64,000 nucleotides of DNA from Candidatus Poribacteria bacterium (GTDB taxonomy: Bacteria; Poribacteria; WGA-4E; WGA-3G). The DNA lies in contig VXMD01000046.1 of the NCBI GenBank assembly GCA_009841255.1, forward strand, positions 52,452-116,451, read 5' to 3'. Positions 8,161 to 17,259 of this stretch are shown piece after piece (position 1 is the stretch's first letter; every line of letters starts with the position of its first letter). The notes beneath the pieces were generated by a model, which was given only the letters and a program-made list of their open reading frames with translations, did not search any database and had not been told where the DNA came from. The position numbers and the translations under genes are program-made.

Positions 8161-9057
8161 ATGACCACAAAATTAGAAACTCGACGAATGGGACGCACTG
8201 AGATGCGACCGAACGCACTTGCGCTCGGCGCGGCATGGATGTGGCAGAAACCGGATGCTGAAGTTATCGGTGCAATCCGTCGCGCTATTGAACTCGGTAT
8301 CAACTATATCGACACCTATCCCGGGCACGCCGAACACCTCTGGGGAGAGGCACTCTCCGATGGATTGCGGGAAAAGGTTTATTTGCAAGCGAAGGTAGGC
8401 ACACATCCGGAACGGCGGAAAGACTTCTCCGCCGAAGGCACGCGGTGGAGCGTCACAAACAGCCTGAAAAGTCTTCGCACAGATGTCCTTGATTCTGTCC
8501 TCATCCACGACCCGATTGATATGGAGAGCGTGCTGGCACCTGGACAGGCCTTGGATACGCTCTTAGAGATGAAAGCGGAGGGTTATATTCGGCATATCGG
8601 TGCGGGTGTCCGTTCCCACGAATTCCACAAAGAACTCATCGAAACGGGGCATATTGACATCATCTTGACTTTCTTAGATTATACGCTGTTATCTCAATCT
8701 GCGTCCGAGACAACCTTGCCACTGGCATGCGAGCACGATATCGGTATTATCCTCGCGAGTCCATTAGGTATGGGAAGTCTGACCGGCGCAGAACCCAATG
8801 TTGAAGAAGAACGCCGACGTAACCCTGACGCTGAGCCGAAGGCATACGCAATGTGGAAGTGGTGTCAGGACCGCGATGTCAACATCCGGCATCTGGCGAT
8901 GCAGTTTTGTCTCGCTGCCCCTATAGACGGTGTCGTGATGTTCGGTCCCGCGGATAAAGCACAGATCGAAGATGGATATGAAGCGGCAACGGCTGACATC
9001 CCGGAACATATCTGGGAGGCGTTTGAGGCGGAATTCGGCATTCAGCGCGGGATGTAG
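8161..9057 (+). CDS. Aldo/keto reductase family protein with substituted catalytic tyrosine
   Basis: About 298 residues with the TIM-barrel AKR pattern: INYIDTYPGH at residues 48-56, YLQAKVG (Lys78), VLIHDP (His116), and a C-terminal nucleotide-binding region (FCLAAPIDGVVMFG). Asp51, Lys78 and His116 of the catalytic tetrad are present, but the tyrosine that follows the Asp by five residues is His56. The enzyme may therefore have changed or lost reductase activity. The ATG directly follows the 3' end of an IS-split CCGCAAGG element; AAGG lies 12 bases upstream. Cytoplasmic; substrate unknown. Confidence 0.82.
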   Translation: MTTKLETRRMGRTEMRPNALALGAAWMWQKPDAEVIGAIRRAIELGINYIDTYPGHAEHLWGEALSDGLREKVYLQAKVGTHPERRKDFSAEGTRWSVTNSLKSLRTDVLDSVLIHDPIDMESVLAPGQALDTLLEMKAEGYIRHIGAGVRSHEFHKELIETGHIDIILTFLDYTLLSQSASETTLPLACEHDIGIILASPLGMGSLTGAEPNVEEERRRNPDAEPKAYAMWKWCQDRDVNIRHLAMQFCLAAPIDGVVMFGPADKAQIEDGYEAATADIPEHIWEAFEAEFGIQRGM

Positions 9058-9087
9058 TTAAGCGCCTGAACCAGATCGAGAGATTCT

Positions 9088-9888
9088 TTACAGCTTTACC
9101 CCCGCAGCCAAATCTGAGGCGAATTGCTTCACGGCAGTGAGCAATTTTGCCTCGTTGTCCATATTGTCTTCAATGACATTGACAATAGCACTTCCCACAA
9201 TCACACCATCCGCGATCTGTGCGACCTGTGTTGCCTGCTCAGGTGTTGATATACCGAAACCGACACTCACCGGTTTGTCAGTGTGTTTTCGCAGTTCTGC
9301 GATCATCGGTGCGATTTCGTCCGACAACGTTGCCCGCGCACCCGTTACACCCGTTACCGATACACAATAGATGAATCCGGTGCTGATTGAGGCGATCAGT
9401 TGCATCCGTTCCGGTGGACTGGTCGGGGCAGCAAGAAAGATAGTGGCGAGGTTATAGTTCGGTGCGATGTCAAGGAGTGGTTGCGCCTGCTCCGGTGGTA
9501 GATCCGGGATGATAACACCGTCGACCCCTGCGTCTTGTGCCGCCTTGCAAAATACGTCCTCCCTCATCCGAAAGATCGGATTGTAGTAGCCCATGAGGGC
9601 AATGGGGATGTCTGTCTGTGTGCGGAGGGTCGCGACCATCTCCAGGATCTGTTGGAGCGAAATGCGATGCGTGAGTGCGCGTTCACTTGAGCGTTGAACG
9701 GTGGGTCCGTCTGCAATTGGATCGGAGAAGGGAACACCGAGTTCGATGAGATCTGCGCCTGCTTCCTCAAGTGTCAGGAGAAGTTTGGAGGTAAGTTCAG
9801 GGGTTGGGTCTCCTGCACAGAGGTATGGCATAAATGCCTTAGCGCCTTGGGCTCGGAGTTCTTGAAATTTTCTATCAATTCGGTTCAT
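9088..9888 (-). CDS. trpA: Tryptophan synthase alpha subunit
   Basis: Cleaves indole-3-glycerol phosphate to indole and glyceraldehyde 3-phosphate in the last steps of tryptophan synthesis, normally in complex with TrpB. The catalytic pair Glu49 (LIELGVPFSDP) and Asp60 (IADGPTVQRS) are at the canonical positions when translation starts at MNRIDRKF; 266 residues is the usual length. An upstream extension to 9960 is open but non-homologous and reads a CCGCAAGG-element remnant (CIQGIIEK), so 9888 is preferred, though its Shine-Dalgarno is weak (GGAAC). No other trp genes are in the window. Confidence 0.93.
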   Translation of the reverse strand: MNRIDRKFQELRAQGAKAFMPYLCAGDPTPELTSKLLLTLEEAGADLIELGVPFSDPIADGPTVQRSSERALTHRISLQQILEMVATLRTQTDIPIALMGYYNPIFRMREDVFCKAAQDAGVDGVIIPDLPPEQAQPLLDIAPNYNLATIFLAAPTSPPERMQLIASISTGFIYCVSVTGVTGARATLSDEIAPMIAELRKHTDKPVSVGFGISTPEQATQVAQIADGVIVGSAIVNVIEDNMDNEAKLLTAVKQFASDLAAGVKL

Positions 9889-9917
9889 GGATATAATTGA
9901 GTTCCGGCTTTCTGTTA

Positions 9918-9945
9918 ATATATTTTTTTCAATTATACCTTGAAT
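9918..9945 (-). repeat. CCGCAAGG element, 3' end remnant
   Basis: Read on the minus strand: TTCAAGGTATAATTGAAAAA. The CCGC part has decayed, and about 30 further bases separate it from the trpA ATG. Confidence 0.55.
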
Positions 9946-9988
9946 GCATCGAATTGTCAAGGAAAGTTCGTTGGAAGTGCAGAGTTAT

Positions 9989-10237
9989 TCAGTCGCCCAA
10001 CTTTCCGAAAATAGGCTTTAAAACCAACCCGTTCAAAAAAAGTGGGGAAGTCAAGTCTTCAGTTTCGCGCTTTTCGACAATTTCTAAGGCAGAATCACCG
10101 AACCAAATTCGTTCACTTTTCGGATCGATCCCGGCTGTCTGTCCAATACGCTCGGTGATATCGCGCTGTTTCTGGTATTCCGTCCAAATTTGCTTGCATT
10201 TGCGTGAATCGGCTTCTGTCCAATTTGCGTGTTTCAT
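9989..10237 (-). CDS. Small conserved hypothetical protein, apparently frameshifted near its C-terminus
   Basis: 82 residues starting MKHANWTEADSRKCKQ, with AAGGA 7 bases upstream. I recognise the pattern (WTExD...IWxEYQxQHD...GQTAGIDP...RIWFG) as a small uncharacterised family common in cyanobacteria and related bacteria, which usually ends in a VGYDYYxRKGGR-like motif. Here the end reads NGLVLKPIFGKLGD. One extra T in the T7 run at 10035-10041 would restore FFERVGFKAYFRKVGR and carry the frame to about 9957. The gene is therefore either a recent pseudogene or affected by a sequencing error. It follows another small gene by a few bases, so the two probably form an operon. Function unknown. 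Confidence 0.6.
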   Translation of the reverse strand: MKHANWTEADSRKCKQIWTEYQKQRDITERIGQTAGIDPKSERIWFGDSALEIVEKRETEDLTSPLFLNGLVLKPIFGKLGD

Positions 10238-10312
10238 TGTTGATTTCCTTACCAAATCTTCACGAGTTTTCCCACTATTTGCAAAACTTGAATGACCGTC
10301 TCATCTGGCATG

Positions 10313-10582
10313 TCACCTGCGTACCTTGCACCTCTTGCCCACCCAGCCGACTGGCGGACCCGTGTCAACTTCACCCGAAAAACTGTGTTCTGGCCCTCTA
10401 TTTGTGGGTTCTGGTACTTTAGCTAAGAGTTCCTCCATGGTGTAGTTTGGAGGTGGTACCGGACCCCGCCGCTCTTTTTTAGGTGGAATATCGCTGTTTA
10501 CAATTTCAACATTATCTTTCCGCAAGTCGGATTTTGGTGCTTTGATTGGAATTTCTGCTGGTACACAATTCGATTTTTTCAC
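10313..10582 (-). CDS. Small protein with antitoxin-like C-terminal tail, likely frameshifted
   Basis: 89 residues from a GTG. Lys-rich N-terminus, then PPPNYTMEELLAKVPEP and GEVDTGPPVG. The last part resembles the tail of MazE/AbrB-type antitoxins (YTLEELLAG...E.D.G.PVG). After GPPVG the frame runs into basic residues and stops, while the neighbouring frame continues as RGARYAGDMPDETVIQVLQI to a TAA at 10249-10251, just before the next small gene. A frameshift near 10340 is therefore likely. No DNA-binding N-terminal domain is visible. The antitoxin idea is only a resemblance of one tail motif. Confidence 0.45.
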   Translation of the reverse strand: MKKSNCVPAEIPIKAPKSDLRKDNVEIVNSDIPPKKERRGPVPPPNYTMEELLAKVPEPTNRGPEHSFSGEVDTGPPVGWVGKRCKVRR

Positions 10583-10710
10583 GATATAACTTCTTGTATT
10601 TTCTCGGATTTATAAACTATAATGTAACATAAAATCGCGCGGAGGTCAAATTTTCGCGCATTTCACCAAGAAAGAGTCTGGGGCAGGACTGTCTTTAAAA
10701 AAGAAAATAG

Positions 10711-10730
10711 GCGAGGTTAGGATACCTCAC
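10711..10730. repeat. Short palindrome (family B), GCGAGGTT type
   Basis: GCGAGGTTAGGATACCTCAC, imperfect arms, in the gap between the small genes and clpB. Confidence 0.6.
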
Positions 10731-10750
10731 CAGCGGAAATAGAAGGTTGT

Positions 10751-10789
10751 GTATCGTAAGGGTGGCACGGAGACCACCCTTAACGATAC
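10751..10789 (-). terminator. Hairpin downstream of clpB
   Basis: Arms GTATCGTAAGGGTGG and CCACCCTTAACGATAC around a short loop, about 15 bases past the clpB stop on the minus strand. The stem is long enough to act as a terminator or RNA stabiliser, although no U run follows directly. The core (GGTGGCACGGAGACCACC) may also be a dispersed palindrome. Confidence 0.55.
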
Positions 10790-10804
10790 TTTGCGTCGGC
10801 TAAA

Positions 10805-13387
10805 TCACGCCTTCCGGAAAACGAATCCTTCATCTTCAAGGTCAACAGTGATTGCGTCGCCATCATGGAAGACACCTTCCAGCATCTGGATCGCCAATGG
10901 ATTGAGGATGTCCCGTTGGAGTGTTCGTCGGAGTGGACGCGCACCGTAGACTGGATCGAATCCGCGTTCTACTAATTCCGCTTTCGCAGATTCAGAAAGT
11001 GTCAGGGTCATCTCCTTCTCGGCGAAGCGGTGACTGAGTTGCGTGAGTTCAAGCGTGACAATCCGTTTCAACTCCTCGACACCGAGTCGGTCGAAGATAA
11101 TCAGGTCGTCAATACGGTTCAAAAATTCGGGTGGGAAATGTGTCTGGACCGCTTCCGTCACCTTCCGACGGATCTCCTTTGCGTCCAACAACGCATCGCT
11201 AATCCACTGACTCCCGATGTTGGAGGTCATAACGACAACCGTGTTCTTAAAATCGACGGTGCGTCCTTGTCCGTCCGTCATTCTGCCGTCATCGAGCATC
11301 TGGAGCAAGACATTGAAGACCTCTGGATGCGCCTTCTCGACTTCGTCGAGGAGAATAACACAGTAAGGATGTCGTCGGACGGCTTCCGTCAGTTGTCCAC
11401 CCTCATCGTAACCGACGTATCCCGGTGGTGCGCCGATCAGTCGGGAGACAGTGTGCTTCTCCATGTACTCGCTCATATCAATACGTGCCATGGCACTCGC
11501 ATCGTCAAAGAGGAACTCGGCGAGCGATTTGGCGAGATGCGTTTTACCGACACCCGTCGGTCCCATAAAGAGGAAGGAACCGAGCGGTCGATCGGGATCG
11601 CCAAGACCGACACGCGCACGTCGGATGGCGTTGGAGACAGCACTCACTGCTTCATCTTGTCCGATCACCTGTTCGTGCAGACGTTCCTCCATGTTGAGGA
11701 GTTTCTGTGTCTCGCCTTCCATGAGTCGGGAAACAGGGATACCGGTCCATTTCGCTACAATTTCAGCGATGTCTTCCGCACGCACGCGTTCCTTCAGCAT
11801 CTGCGTGCCTTGCGCATCCGTTTCCAAGGCTTCTCGGACGGTTTTAAGTTGCGATTCCAATTCCGGTATTCTGCCGTATTCAATTTCTGAGGCTCTGCCG
11901 AGATTGCCTACACGTTTGGCTTGCTCTGACGCAATACGGAGTGCCTCGATCTGTTCCATTAACGCACCGATCTGTGTCAAATTCGCTTTTTCGTTCTGCC
12001 ATGCCGCTTTGAGGGCATCCACTTTCGCTTTGAGGTCAGCAAGCTCAGCCGTCAGTTTCTCAAGACGCTGTTGTGAGGCACCGTCCTCCTCTTTCTCCAA
12101 TGCCTGTTGTTCAATTTGGAGTTGGATAATCCGGCGTTCCACCTCGTCAATCTCCTCTGGCACGCTGTCGATCTCAATCCGTAGCCGCGACGCGGCTTCG
12201 TCCACCAAATCCACGGCTTTATCGGGTAGGAACCGTTCGGAGATATAACGTTTCGAGAGGGTAGCCGCTGCGACAATGGCACTGTCTTGGATTTGCACGC
12301 CGTGATGCGTCTCATAGCGTTCCTTCAAACCCCGAAGGATGGCGATCGTGTCTTCAACAGAGGGTTCCTCCACCTGCACAGGCTGGAATCGGCGTTCCAA
12401 GGCGGCATCCTTCTCAATGTGTTTCCGGTACTCGTCGAGTGTGGTCGCGCCTATACACCGGAGTTCACCGCGTGCCAATGCGGGTTTGAGCATGTTTGAG
12501 GCGTCCACGGCACCTTCCGCCGCACCCGCACCGACGATGGTATGGAGCTCATCAATGAAAAGTACCACTTGCCCTTCTGCCTGTTCCACATCTGCAAGCA
12601 CGGCTTTCAGTCTGTCTTCAAATTCACCACGGTACTTACTACCAGCGATGAGTGCTCCTAAATCGAGGGCGATGAGTCGTTTATCGCGGAGGCTTTCTGG
12701 AACATCACCATCAGCGATCCGTTGTGCTAACCCCTCTACGATCGCTGTTTTCCCGACCCCGGGTTCACCGATGAGGACGGGGTTATTTTTCCGTCTACGA
12801 GAAAGCACTTGCATCACGCGCCGGATTTCATCATCCCGTCCGATCACGGGATCGAGTTTACCTGAAATTGCCTCTTGCGTGAGTTCCCTACCAAATCGGG
12901 TGAGAGCCTGATATTTATCCTCCGGGTTCTGGTCGGTTACTTGCTGTGTGCCGCGGATATCGACGAGTGCCTTGAGAATCTTGTCCTTTGTTACACCGAC
13001 TTCACGAAGGATTTTGCCCACTTCGTTCTGTTTCGTCTCGGCACACGCTATCAGGAGATGTTCTGTACTGACGTATTTGTCTTTGAGTGCTGTCGCTTCT
13101 TTAAATCCGGTATCCAAAACGGATTGTAGGGCAGGGGCAATCCGCATTTCAACCGCTGTGCCTTGGACTTTCGGTGCTTTTTGAACAGCTACTTTGATCG
13201 TTGACGTAATTCCAGCAGTATCAACGCCTAACTTCTGAAGAATGGGTGTGACAATCCCATCCGTCTGCCTGATAAGAGCCAACATCAGGTGTTCGACCCC
13301 GAGCTCAGGGCTTTGGACCTCTGCCGCTAAATTCTGTGCTGTTTCGAGGGCTTCTTGTGCTTTAATGGTAAATCTATCAAATCTCAT
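10805..13387 (-). CDS. clpB: ATP-dependent chaperone ClpB
   Basis: Hexameric Hsp100 disaggregase acting with DnaK in the cytoplasm. 860 residues, standard length. Domains in order: Clp N-terminal repeat (1-145), AAA+ domain 1 with Walker A GEPGVGKT (about 204) and Walker [10 protein letters not shown], the coiled-coil M domain (about 410-525) that separates ClpB from ClpA/ClpC, AAA+ domain 2 with GPTGVGKT (about 606), and the D2-small domain ending in [11 protein letters not shown]. No IGF/IGL ClpP-binding loop is seen. The ATG follows a CCGCAAGG element directly, with AAGG 12 bases upstream; no sigma-32-type promoter or CIRCE element is visible in the adjacent sequence. Confidence 0.97.
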   Translation of the reverse strand: MRFDRFTIKAQEALETAQNLAAEVQSPELGVEHLMLALIRQTDGIVTPILQKLGVDTAGITSTIKVAVQKAPKVQGTAVEMRIAPALQSVLDTGFKEATALKDKYVSTEHLLIACAETKQNEVGKILREVGVTKDKILKALVDIRGTQQVTDQNPEDKYQALTRFGRELTQEAISGKLDPVIGRDDEIRRVMQVLSRRRKNNPVLIGEPGVGKTAIVEGLAQRIADGDVPESLRDKRLIALDLGALIAGSKYRGEFEDRLKAVLADVEQAEGQVVLFIDELHTIVGAGAAEGAVDASNMLKPALARGELRCIGATTLDEYRKHIEKDAALERRFQPVQVEEPSVEDTIAILRGLKERYETHHGVQIQDSAIVAAATLSKRYISERFLPDKAVDLVDEAASRLRIEIDSVPEEIDEVERRIIQLQIEQQALEKEEDGASQQRLEKLTAELADLKAKVDALKAAWQNEKANLTQIGALMEQIEALRIASEQAKRVGNLGRASEIEYGRIPELESQLKTVREALETDAQGTQMLKERVRAEDIAEIVAKWTGIPVSRLMEGETQKLLNMEERLHEQVIGQDEAVSAVSNAIRRARVGLGDPDRPLGSFLFMGPTGVGKTHLAKSLAEFLFDDASAMARIDMSEYMEKHTVSRLIGAPPGYVGYDEGGQLTEAVRRHPYCVILLDEVEKAHPEVFNVLLQMLDDGRMTDGQGRTVDFKNTVVVMTSNIGSQWISDALLDAKEIRRKVTEAVQTHFPPEFLNRIDDLIIFDRLGVEELKRIVTLELTQLSHRFAEKEMTLTLSESAKAELVERGFDPVYGARPLRRTLQRDILNPLAIQMLEGVFHDGDAITVDLEDEGFVFRKA

Positions 13388-13478
13388 TTTTTAATTTTTC
13401 CTTGTGGTTCGATGAGGTAGGTTGGATCTTTGAAGTGCCTTTGCGTAGACCCGCCTGCGCCGATGTTGCAGGCTACGG
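13388..13478 (-). repeat. CCGCAAGG element upstream of clpB
   Basis: On the minus strand: CCGTAGCCTGCAACATCGGC, GCAGGCGGG arm, then ATCGAACCACAAGG and AAAAATTAAAAA joined to the ATG. A CCACAAGG variant of the core; a full-length copy. Confidence 0.9.
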
Positions 13479-13691
13479 TTGATACCTGACCTGACTGTTG
13501 ATGGCTGATGACTATTCTTCTGAAAACTGATAACTACGTAATAATATAGATAGCAAGATCTATGCCATTGCTGTCTCTATACTGAAATTTGACGGAATTG
13601 TGGATAGGGTGCCACTCCTGTGCCACTTTGGCATCCGACGTGCAAATCTGGCAGGAAAACTTGGCACGTTTTAGTTTGGAGTTGGGGGATT
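13479..13691. repeat. Gap between clpB and the FG-GAP gene: family C repeat and unassigned sequence
   Basis: About 13490-13535 contains TGATGGCTGATGAC and CTGAAAACTGATAACTAC, a family C repeat. From 13560 on there is GTGCCACTCCTGTGCCACTT and related repeats of GGCA/TGCC with no gene or clear terminator. Confidence 0.5.
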
Positions 13692-15332
13692 TTAATTATC
13701 TGAAAGGGGTTCGGTCACTACAAGTTCTTGATTCACCGTTAGGTTTTCTAATGTCTGCACAACGCCACTCTGCCAGTGGATCTGAAGTTGATCCACAACG
13801 GTCCGCTTCCCAAGTCCAAGGAGTAACCTCGGATCGTTGCTGCTGAGATAACTGTATCCTCTGTGAACTTCACGCGTTTGGGATTCAGTGCCGAGCGTCA
13901 CTGTAACGCGTGCCCCTATGCCATGACGATTGCTGCGTGTGCCGATTAATTTGAGACGTAGCCAATTGTTGGCAGTGCGGTTCTCATTTCGGAGGAGCGT
14001 CACTGTGCCATTTAACTGCGTGACAAGGAGGTCTGTGTCGCCGTCGTTGTCGTAATCACCGAAAAGGGTCCCGCGGCTGACAGCATCTCGCCCCTCAAAT
14101 TGTCTCTCTATAAACGTGCTATCGCCACGGTTTCGGAAGAGTTGATTCGGTTGTTTGTATGAGACGACGTCTGTGGTCCGCTCAACATTCGGGAAAATAT
14201 GTCCATTTGCGATAAAAATATCCAGCTGCCCATCGTTATCAGGGTCGAAGAATCCGGTTCCGAACCCTAAAAAGAGATAACTTTCTTCACCGAGCCGCGC
14301 CTTGTAACTAACATCGGTGAAAGTCCCGTCTCCATTATTCCGATAGAGTGTGTTTGTCTCGTAGGAAAAATTGGTGACGAAGAGATCAAGAAAACCGTCA
14401 CCGTTGTAGTCGCCGGCATCAACACCCATACCGGCTTGGGCTATGCCGTCGGCGCTGTAGGCGCAACCCGTGAGAATAGCGATTTCGGCGAATGTACCAT
14501 CACCTTTGTTATAGAAGAGGTAATTCGGTGTGTCATCGTTGGCGACGTAAATGTCGGGGTTGCCATCGGCGTCAAAGTCTGCGGCAACAACACCTAATCC
14601 TTTGCCAAGAAACATTCCACCCGGATCCCGGATGTTGGCGGCATCGGTGGTATCGGTAAAAGTACCATCACCGTTGTTACGGTAGAGTCTATCGGGTGCC
14701 CCTTTAAAGTGTTTTGGATGACAGTAGCCACGGACCTTCTCGGTTGCATTGAACGCCGGATTTTCCAAACAGATAGGAGCGGACCCATCTAATCTGTAGT
14801 TGACGTAGTTAACGACGTAGAGATCGAGATAACCATCGCTGTCGTAGTCGAAAAAAGTTGCGCTACTACTCCAACGGGTATCGCCTACGCCTGCTTGACG
14901 GGTGATATCGGTAAATGTTCCGTCGCGGTTGTTATGATAGAGTCGGTTCGCACCGAGATTGGTTATGTAAAGGTCCACGTAACCGTCATTGTCGACATCT
15001 CCACACGCAACGCCGTGTCCGTAACTCCCTTGATTATCAACTTTAGCGGACACAGTGACATCCCTGAAAGTGCCATCTCCTCTATTTCGGAAGAGCATAC
15101 TTGGCGCAGCACTATTGACGAGGTAAAGATCGAGGTGGCCATCGTTATCATAATCGAGGAACGCTCCACCCGCACCGAGGGTCTCGGGCAGATGGAACGC
15201 ACCCATTGCACCGTTGGCGTGTGTGAAGTGGATACCGGCTGTATCGGTAACATCTGTGAAATGGATAGGGGGTTCCGCTGGTAGCGCGAGAAATGGAATG
15301 AGGGAAAGGAAGAAGATGAGACAGATGATCAT
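13692..15332 (-). CDS. Secreted FG-GAP/VCBS repeat protein with C-terminal ASPIC/UnbV domain (CRTAC1-like)
   Basis: Exported beta-propeller protein of unknown ligand. The signal peptide MIICLIFFLSLIPFLALPA is followed by repeated FG-GAP units of the form FLDYDNDGHLDLYLVN and YRNNGDGTFTDV (calcium-binding DxDxDG loops), roughly residues 40-440. The C-terminal ASPIC/UnbV domain includes NNWLRLKLIGTRSNRHGIGA and a final QLQIHWQSGVVQTLENL. The frame stays open to 15461, but that extension (GEVSNQGSHPLLGRD) reads a palindromic repeat, so the ATG before the signal peptide (15332) is chosen despite no clear Shine-Dalgarno. Such proteins are abundant in Poribacteria and Planctomycetes. Confidence 0.85.
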   Translation of the reverse strand: MIICLIFFLSLIPFLALPAEPPIHFTDVTDTAGIHFTHANGAMGAFHLPETLGAGGAFLDYDNDGHLDLYLVNSAAPSMLFRNRGDGTFRDVTVSAKVDNQGSYGHGVACGDVDNDGYVDLYITNLGANRLYHNNRDGTFTDITRQAGVGDTRWSSSATFFDYDSDGYLDLYVVNYVNYRLDGSAPICLENPAFNATEKVRGYCHPKHFKGAPDRLYRNNGDGTFTDTTDAANIRDPGGMFLGKGLGVVAADFDADGNPDIYVANDDTPNYLFYNKGDGTFAEIAILTGCAYSADGIAQAGMGVDAGDYNGDGFLDLFVTNFSYETNTLYRNNGDGTFTDVSYKARLGEESYLFLGFGTGFFDPDNDGQLDIFIANGHIFPNVERTTDVVSYKQPNQLFRNRGDSTFIERQFEGRDAVSRGTLFGDYDNDGDTDLLVTQLNGTVTLLRNENRTANNWLRLKLIGTRSNRHGIGARVTVTLGTESQTREVHRGYSYLSSNDPRLLLGLGKRTVVDQLQIHWQSGVVQTLENLTVNQELVVTEPLSDN

Positions 15333-15386
15333 CGCAGTTCGTTGACCACATTCTAAAGAGGCGTCCCTTCCCAGTAACGGGTGGGA

Positions 15387-15410
15387 GCCCTGGTTAGAAA
15401 CCTCACCAGC
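15387..15410. repeat. Short palindrome-like repeat (family B)
   Basis: GCCCTGGTTAGAAACCTCAC, a degenerate GAGGTT/AACCTC copy just upstream of the chosen start of the FG-GAP gene. Confidence 0.45.
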
Positions 15411-15501
15411 ATCGGTAGTAGAGCAGTCGTGAAATCTATCATGCGCTGAGATGGTATTCAACGCGGGAGTCTCCGTAAAATGTGTACGCGCTTTTGTGGG
15501 T

Positions 15502-16287
15502 TTAACCTTCCGATGTTTGATACATCTCCGAAATTATTTCAAGCATATCGGGTGCTTTGGTGAGATAGCGGACTTTTGCCTCTTCTGTAATTTCGTTAGG
15601 GATACCGTGTAGTGCTTCGGCGATACCACCGGCAATCGAACCGAGGGTATCGGAATCGCCACCGAGAGAGATGGCGTTACGCACGGCGTCTTCATAACTT
15701 TCTGATTCTAAAGCACACGTGACTGCCTGCGGCACCGTTCCTTGACACGTCATATCGAAAGCATAGGAGGGTCGTATGTCGTCCACTGTCCGTGTCAGAT
15801 CGTAGCCATATTCGGCAGTGATAACCTCGCTGATACTTGCGGGACTTTCGCCTCGGAAGGCGAGATAGATGGCGTGGGTTGTTGCGCGAGCCCCTTTTAT
15901 CCCTTCGGGATGGTCATGACTGATAACGGTCACCTTATCTGCGGCGATGAGTGCGGCGTCCAAATTATCTCGGTTCAGAAACGCCGCGGGTGAGACGCGC
16001 ATCGCCGCCCCGTTACGGAAAGTGCAGTTGGGGGCATCTTCCTCGGAATGGATCCAATTTTTAAATATCTGGCTGAAACCGCATTTCGGATACCGCTTCC
16101 CCCATTTCCGCATCGTCTCCGCTGGTGGGAGATTGTGTAAGAGCGTGTCTGCGACAGCGGTTGTACAAACCGAATCATCTGTAAAACGACAGTCCTCACC
16201 GAAAAAAGGAAAATCTTTGGTTTTAATCCGGCGATCTTTAGGCTCATATATTGATCCGACAATATCTCCAATAATTGCACCCAACAT
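15502..16287 (-). CDS. ADP-ribosylglycohydrolase family protein (DraG-like)
   Basis: Removes ADP-ribose from protein or small-molecule targets using two Mg ions. The family's metal ligands are visible at both ends: FTDDSVCTTAVAD (about residue 35) and GGDSDTLGSIAGGIAEA (about 215), with HDHPEG in between. 261 residues from MLGAIIGDIVGS is the usual size. AAAGGA precedes this ATG by 6 bases, which decides the start against an open upstream extension to 16359 that only reads a palindrome. Standalone; the substrate cannot be inferred from neighbours. Confidence 0.9.
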   Translation of the reverse strand: MLGAIIGDIVGSIYEPKDRRIKTKDFPFFGEDCRFTDDSVCTTAVADTLLHNLPPAETMRKWGKRYPKCGFSQIFKNWIHSEEDAPNCTFRNGAAMRVSPAAFLNRDNLDAALIAADKVTVISHDHPEGIKGARATTHAIYLAFRGESPASISEVITAEYGYDLTRTVDDIRPSYAFDMTCQGTVPQAVTCALESESYEDAVRNAISLGGDSDTLGSIAGGIAEALHGIPNEITEEAKVRYLTKAPDMLEIISEMYQTSEG

Positions 16288-16310
16288 ATTCTGTCCTTTT
16301 AAAAAGAATT

Positions 16311-16341
16311 GTAGGGCGAAAGCACGGCGGCCTCGCCCTAC
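16311..16341. repeat. Short palindrome (family B), GTAGGGCGA type
   Basis: Nine-base arms GTAGGGCGA and TCGCCCTAC around a 13-base loop, between the DraG-like gene and the first LamG gene. Confidence 0.75.
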
Positions 16342-16365
16342 GGGAACACACAATTTCAATAAATA

Positions 16366-17202
16366 TTATTGCAGTGTGCGTTGTGCTTTGATTGCTGCCC
16401 AGGTGGTGGTGAATTTATCTTGCGGTTCAACGCTTACGACTGCGGCTGCATACTCAGCCAGATCGGCTTCGTCGAAAGCGGAATTGTAGACAATCACTTC
16501 ATCGACGCTACCCCCAAAGTAGTGAACATCAGTACCTGAAATAATTTCATCGTGATAAACGGTATCGCCATTGACCTTACCGATAGCGATGCCAGCACCA
16601 TGTCCATAAAGTGCCCCGCCGTCTTCGCTGGCAATCATTTTGCCATTAAGCCACAATTCGAATTTGTCGGATTCGACTTCGTTTTTAGAGTCGCGTAAAA
16701 CCAGAGCCACGTGATACCACACACCCGATTCTACGGAGACGGAGGGCCACGCACCATCCCAATTATATTCTGCTCTGTTCCACGCGCCTACATAGACTTC
16801 ACCGTCGAAGACATAGAGATTAAAGCCGCGCGTTGCACCGCCTTCCTCATAAATTGTCTGCTTATGATCAGCGATATCCACATCGGTGCAGTTGAAATAA
16901 CAGGCGATCGTCCGATCCGAGTAGAAGTCGGGTTGCGCTATCGTATTAATACCCACGTCATTCGGAAGATGAACCCCATCGTCTATGCCGTCGAAAAGTA
17001 AAGCTGAACCGACAGCACCATCAACCATCTCGGGGTCCCCCACTACTGTTCCGTCTAACCCTTTTCCAGAGCTATCGGCAACATCCAGATCTTCAAGACT
17101 CCATTCTCCTTCGATAGTTGCGTCATCTTTCGCTGCGTAAGTGGTCGCTGCAATGATCATGAGTAAAGTACTGAATAGAAAAATAAAACGATGTTTTACC
17201 AT
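16366..17202 (-). CDS. Secreted LamG (concanavalin A-like) domain protein
   Basis: 278 residues with a signal peptide (MVKHRFIFLFSTLLMIIAAT), a LamG-like jellyroll covering most of the protein (GEWSLEDLDVADSSGKGLDG, LLFDGIDDGVHLP, DKFELWLNGKMIAS, HYFGGSVDEVIVYNSAF) and a C-terminal tail VSVEPQDKFTTTWAAIKAQR. GGAG about 12 bases upstream supports the ATG at 17202 rather than the frame opening at 17244. The next gene upstream is a close paralogue with the same tail, so the pair arose by tandem duplication. LamG domains bind carbohydrates or proteins; the ligand is unknown. Confidence 0.85.
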   Translation of the reverse strand: MVKHRFIFLFSTLLMIIAATTYAAKDDATIEGEWSLEDLDVADSSGKGLDGTVVGDPEMVDGAVGSALLFDGIDDGVHLPNDVGINTIAQPDFYSDRTIACYFNCTDVDIADHKQTIYEEGGATRGFNLYVFDGEVYVGAWNRAEYNWDGAWPSVSVESGVWYHVALVLRDSKNEVESDKFELWLNGKMIASEDGGALYGHGAGIAIGKVNGDTVYHDEIISGTDVHYFGGSVDEVIVYNSAFDEADLAEYAAAVVSVEPQDKFTTTWAAIKAQRTLQ

Positions 17203-17259
17203 TGTGGCAAATCTCCTGTATAGATTGTTATTGTTGAACCCCAATGTGTAAGGTTGAGA

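Noticed and set aside
11030..12911. Long open frames on the plus strand opposite clpB (11030-11890, 11451-12248, 12339-12911)
   Set aside because: They are antisense shadows of a well-conserved clpB gene; composition and lack of any family pattern or ribosome binding site argue against coding.
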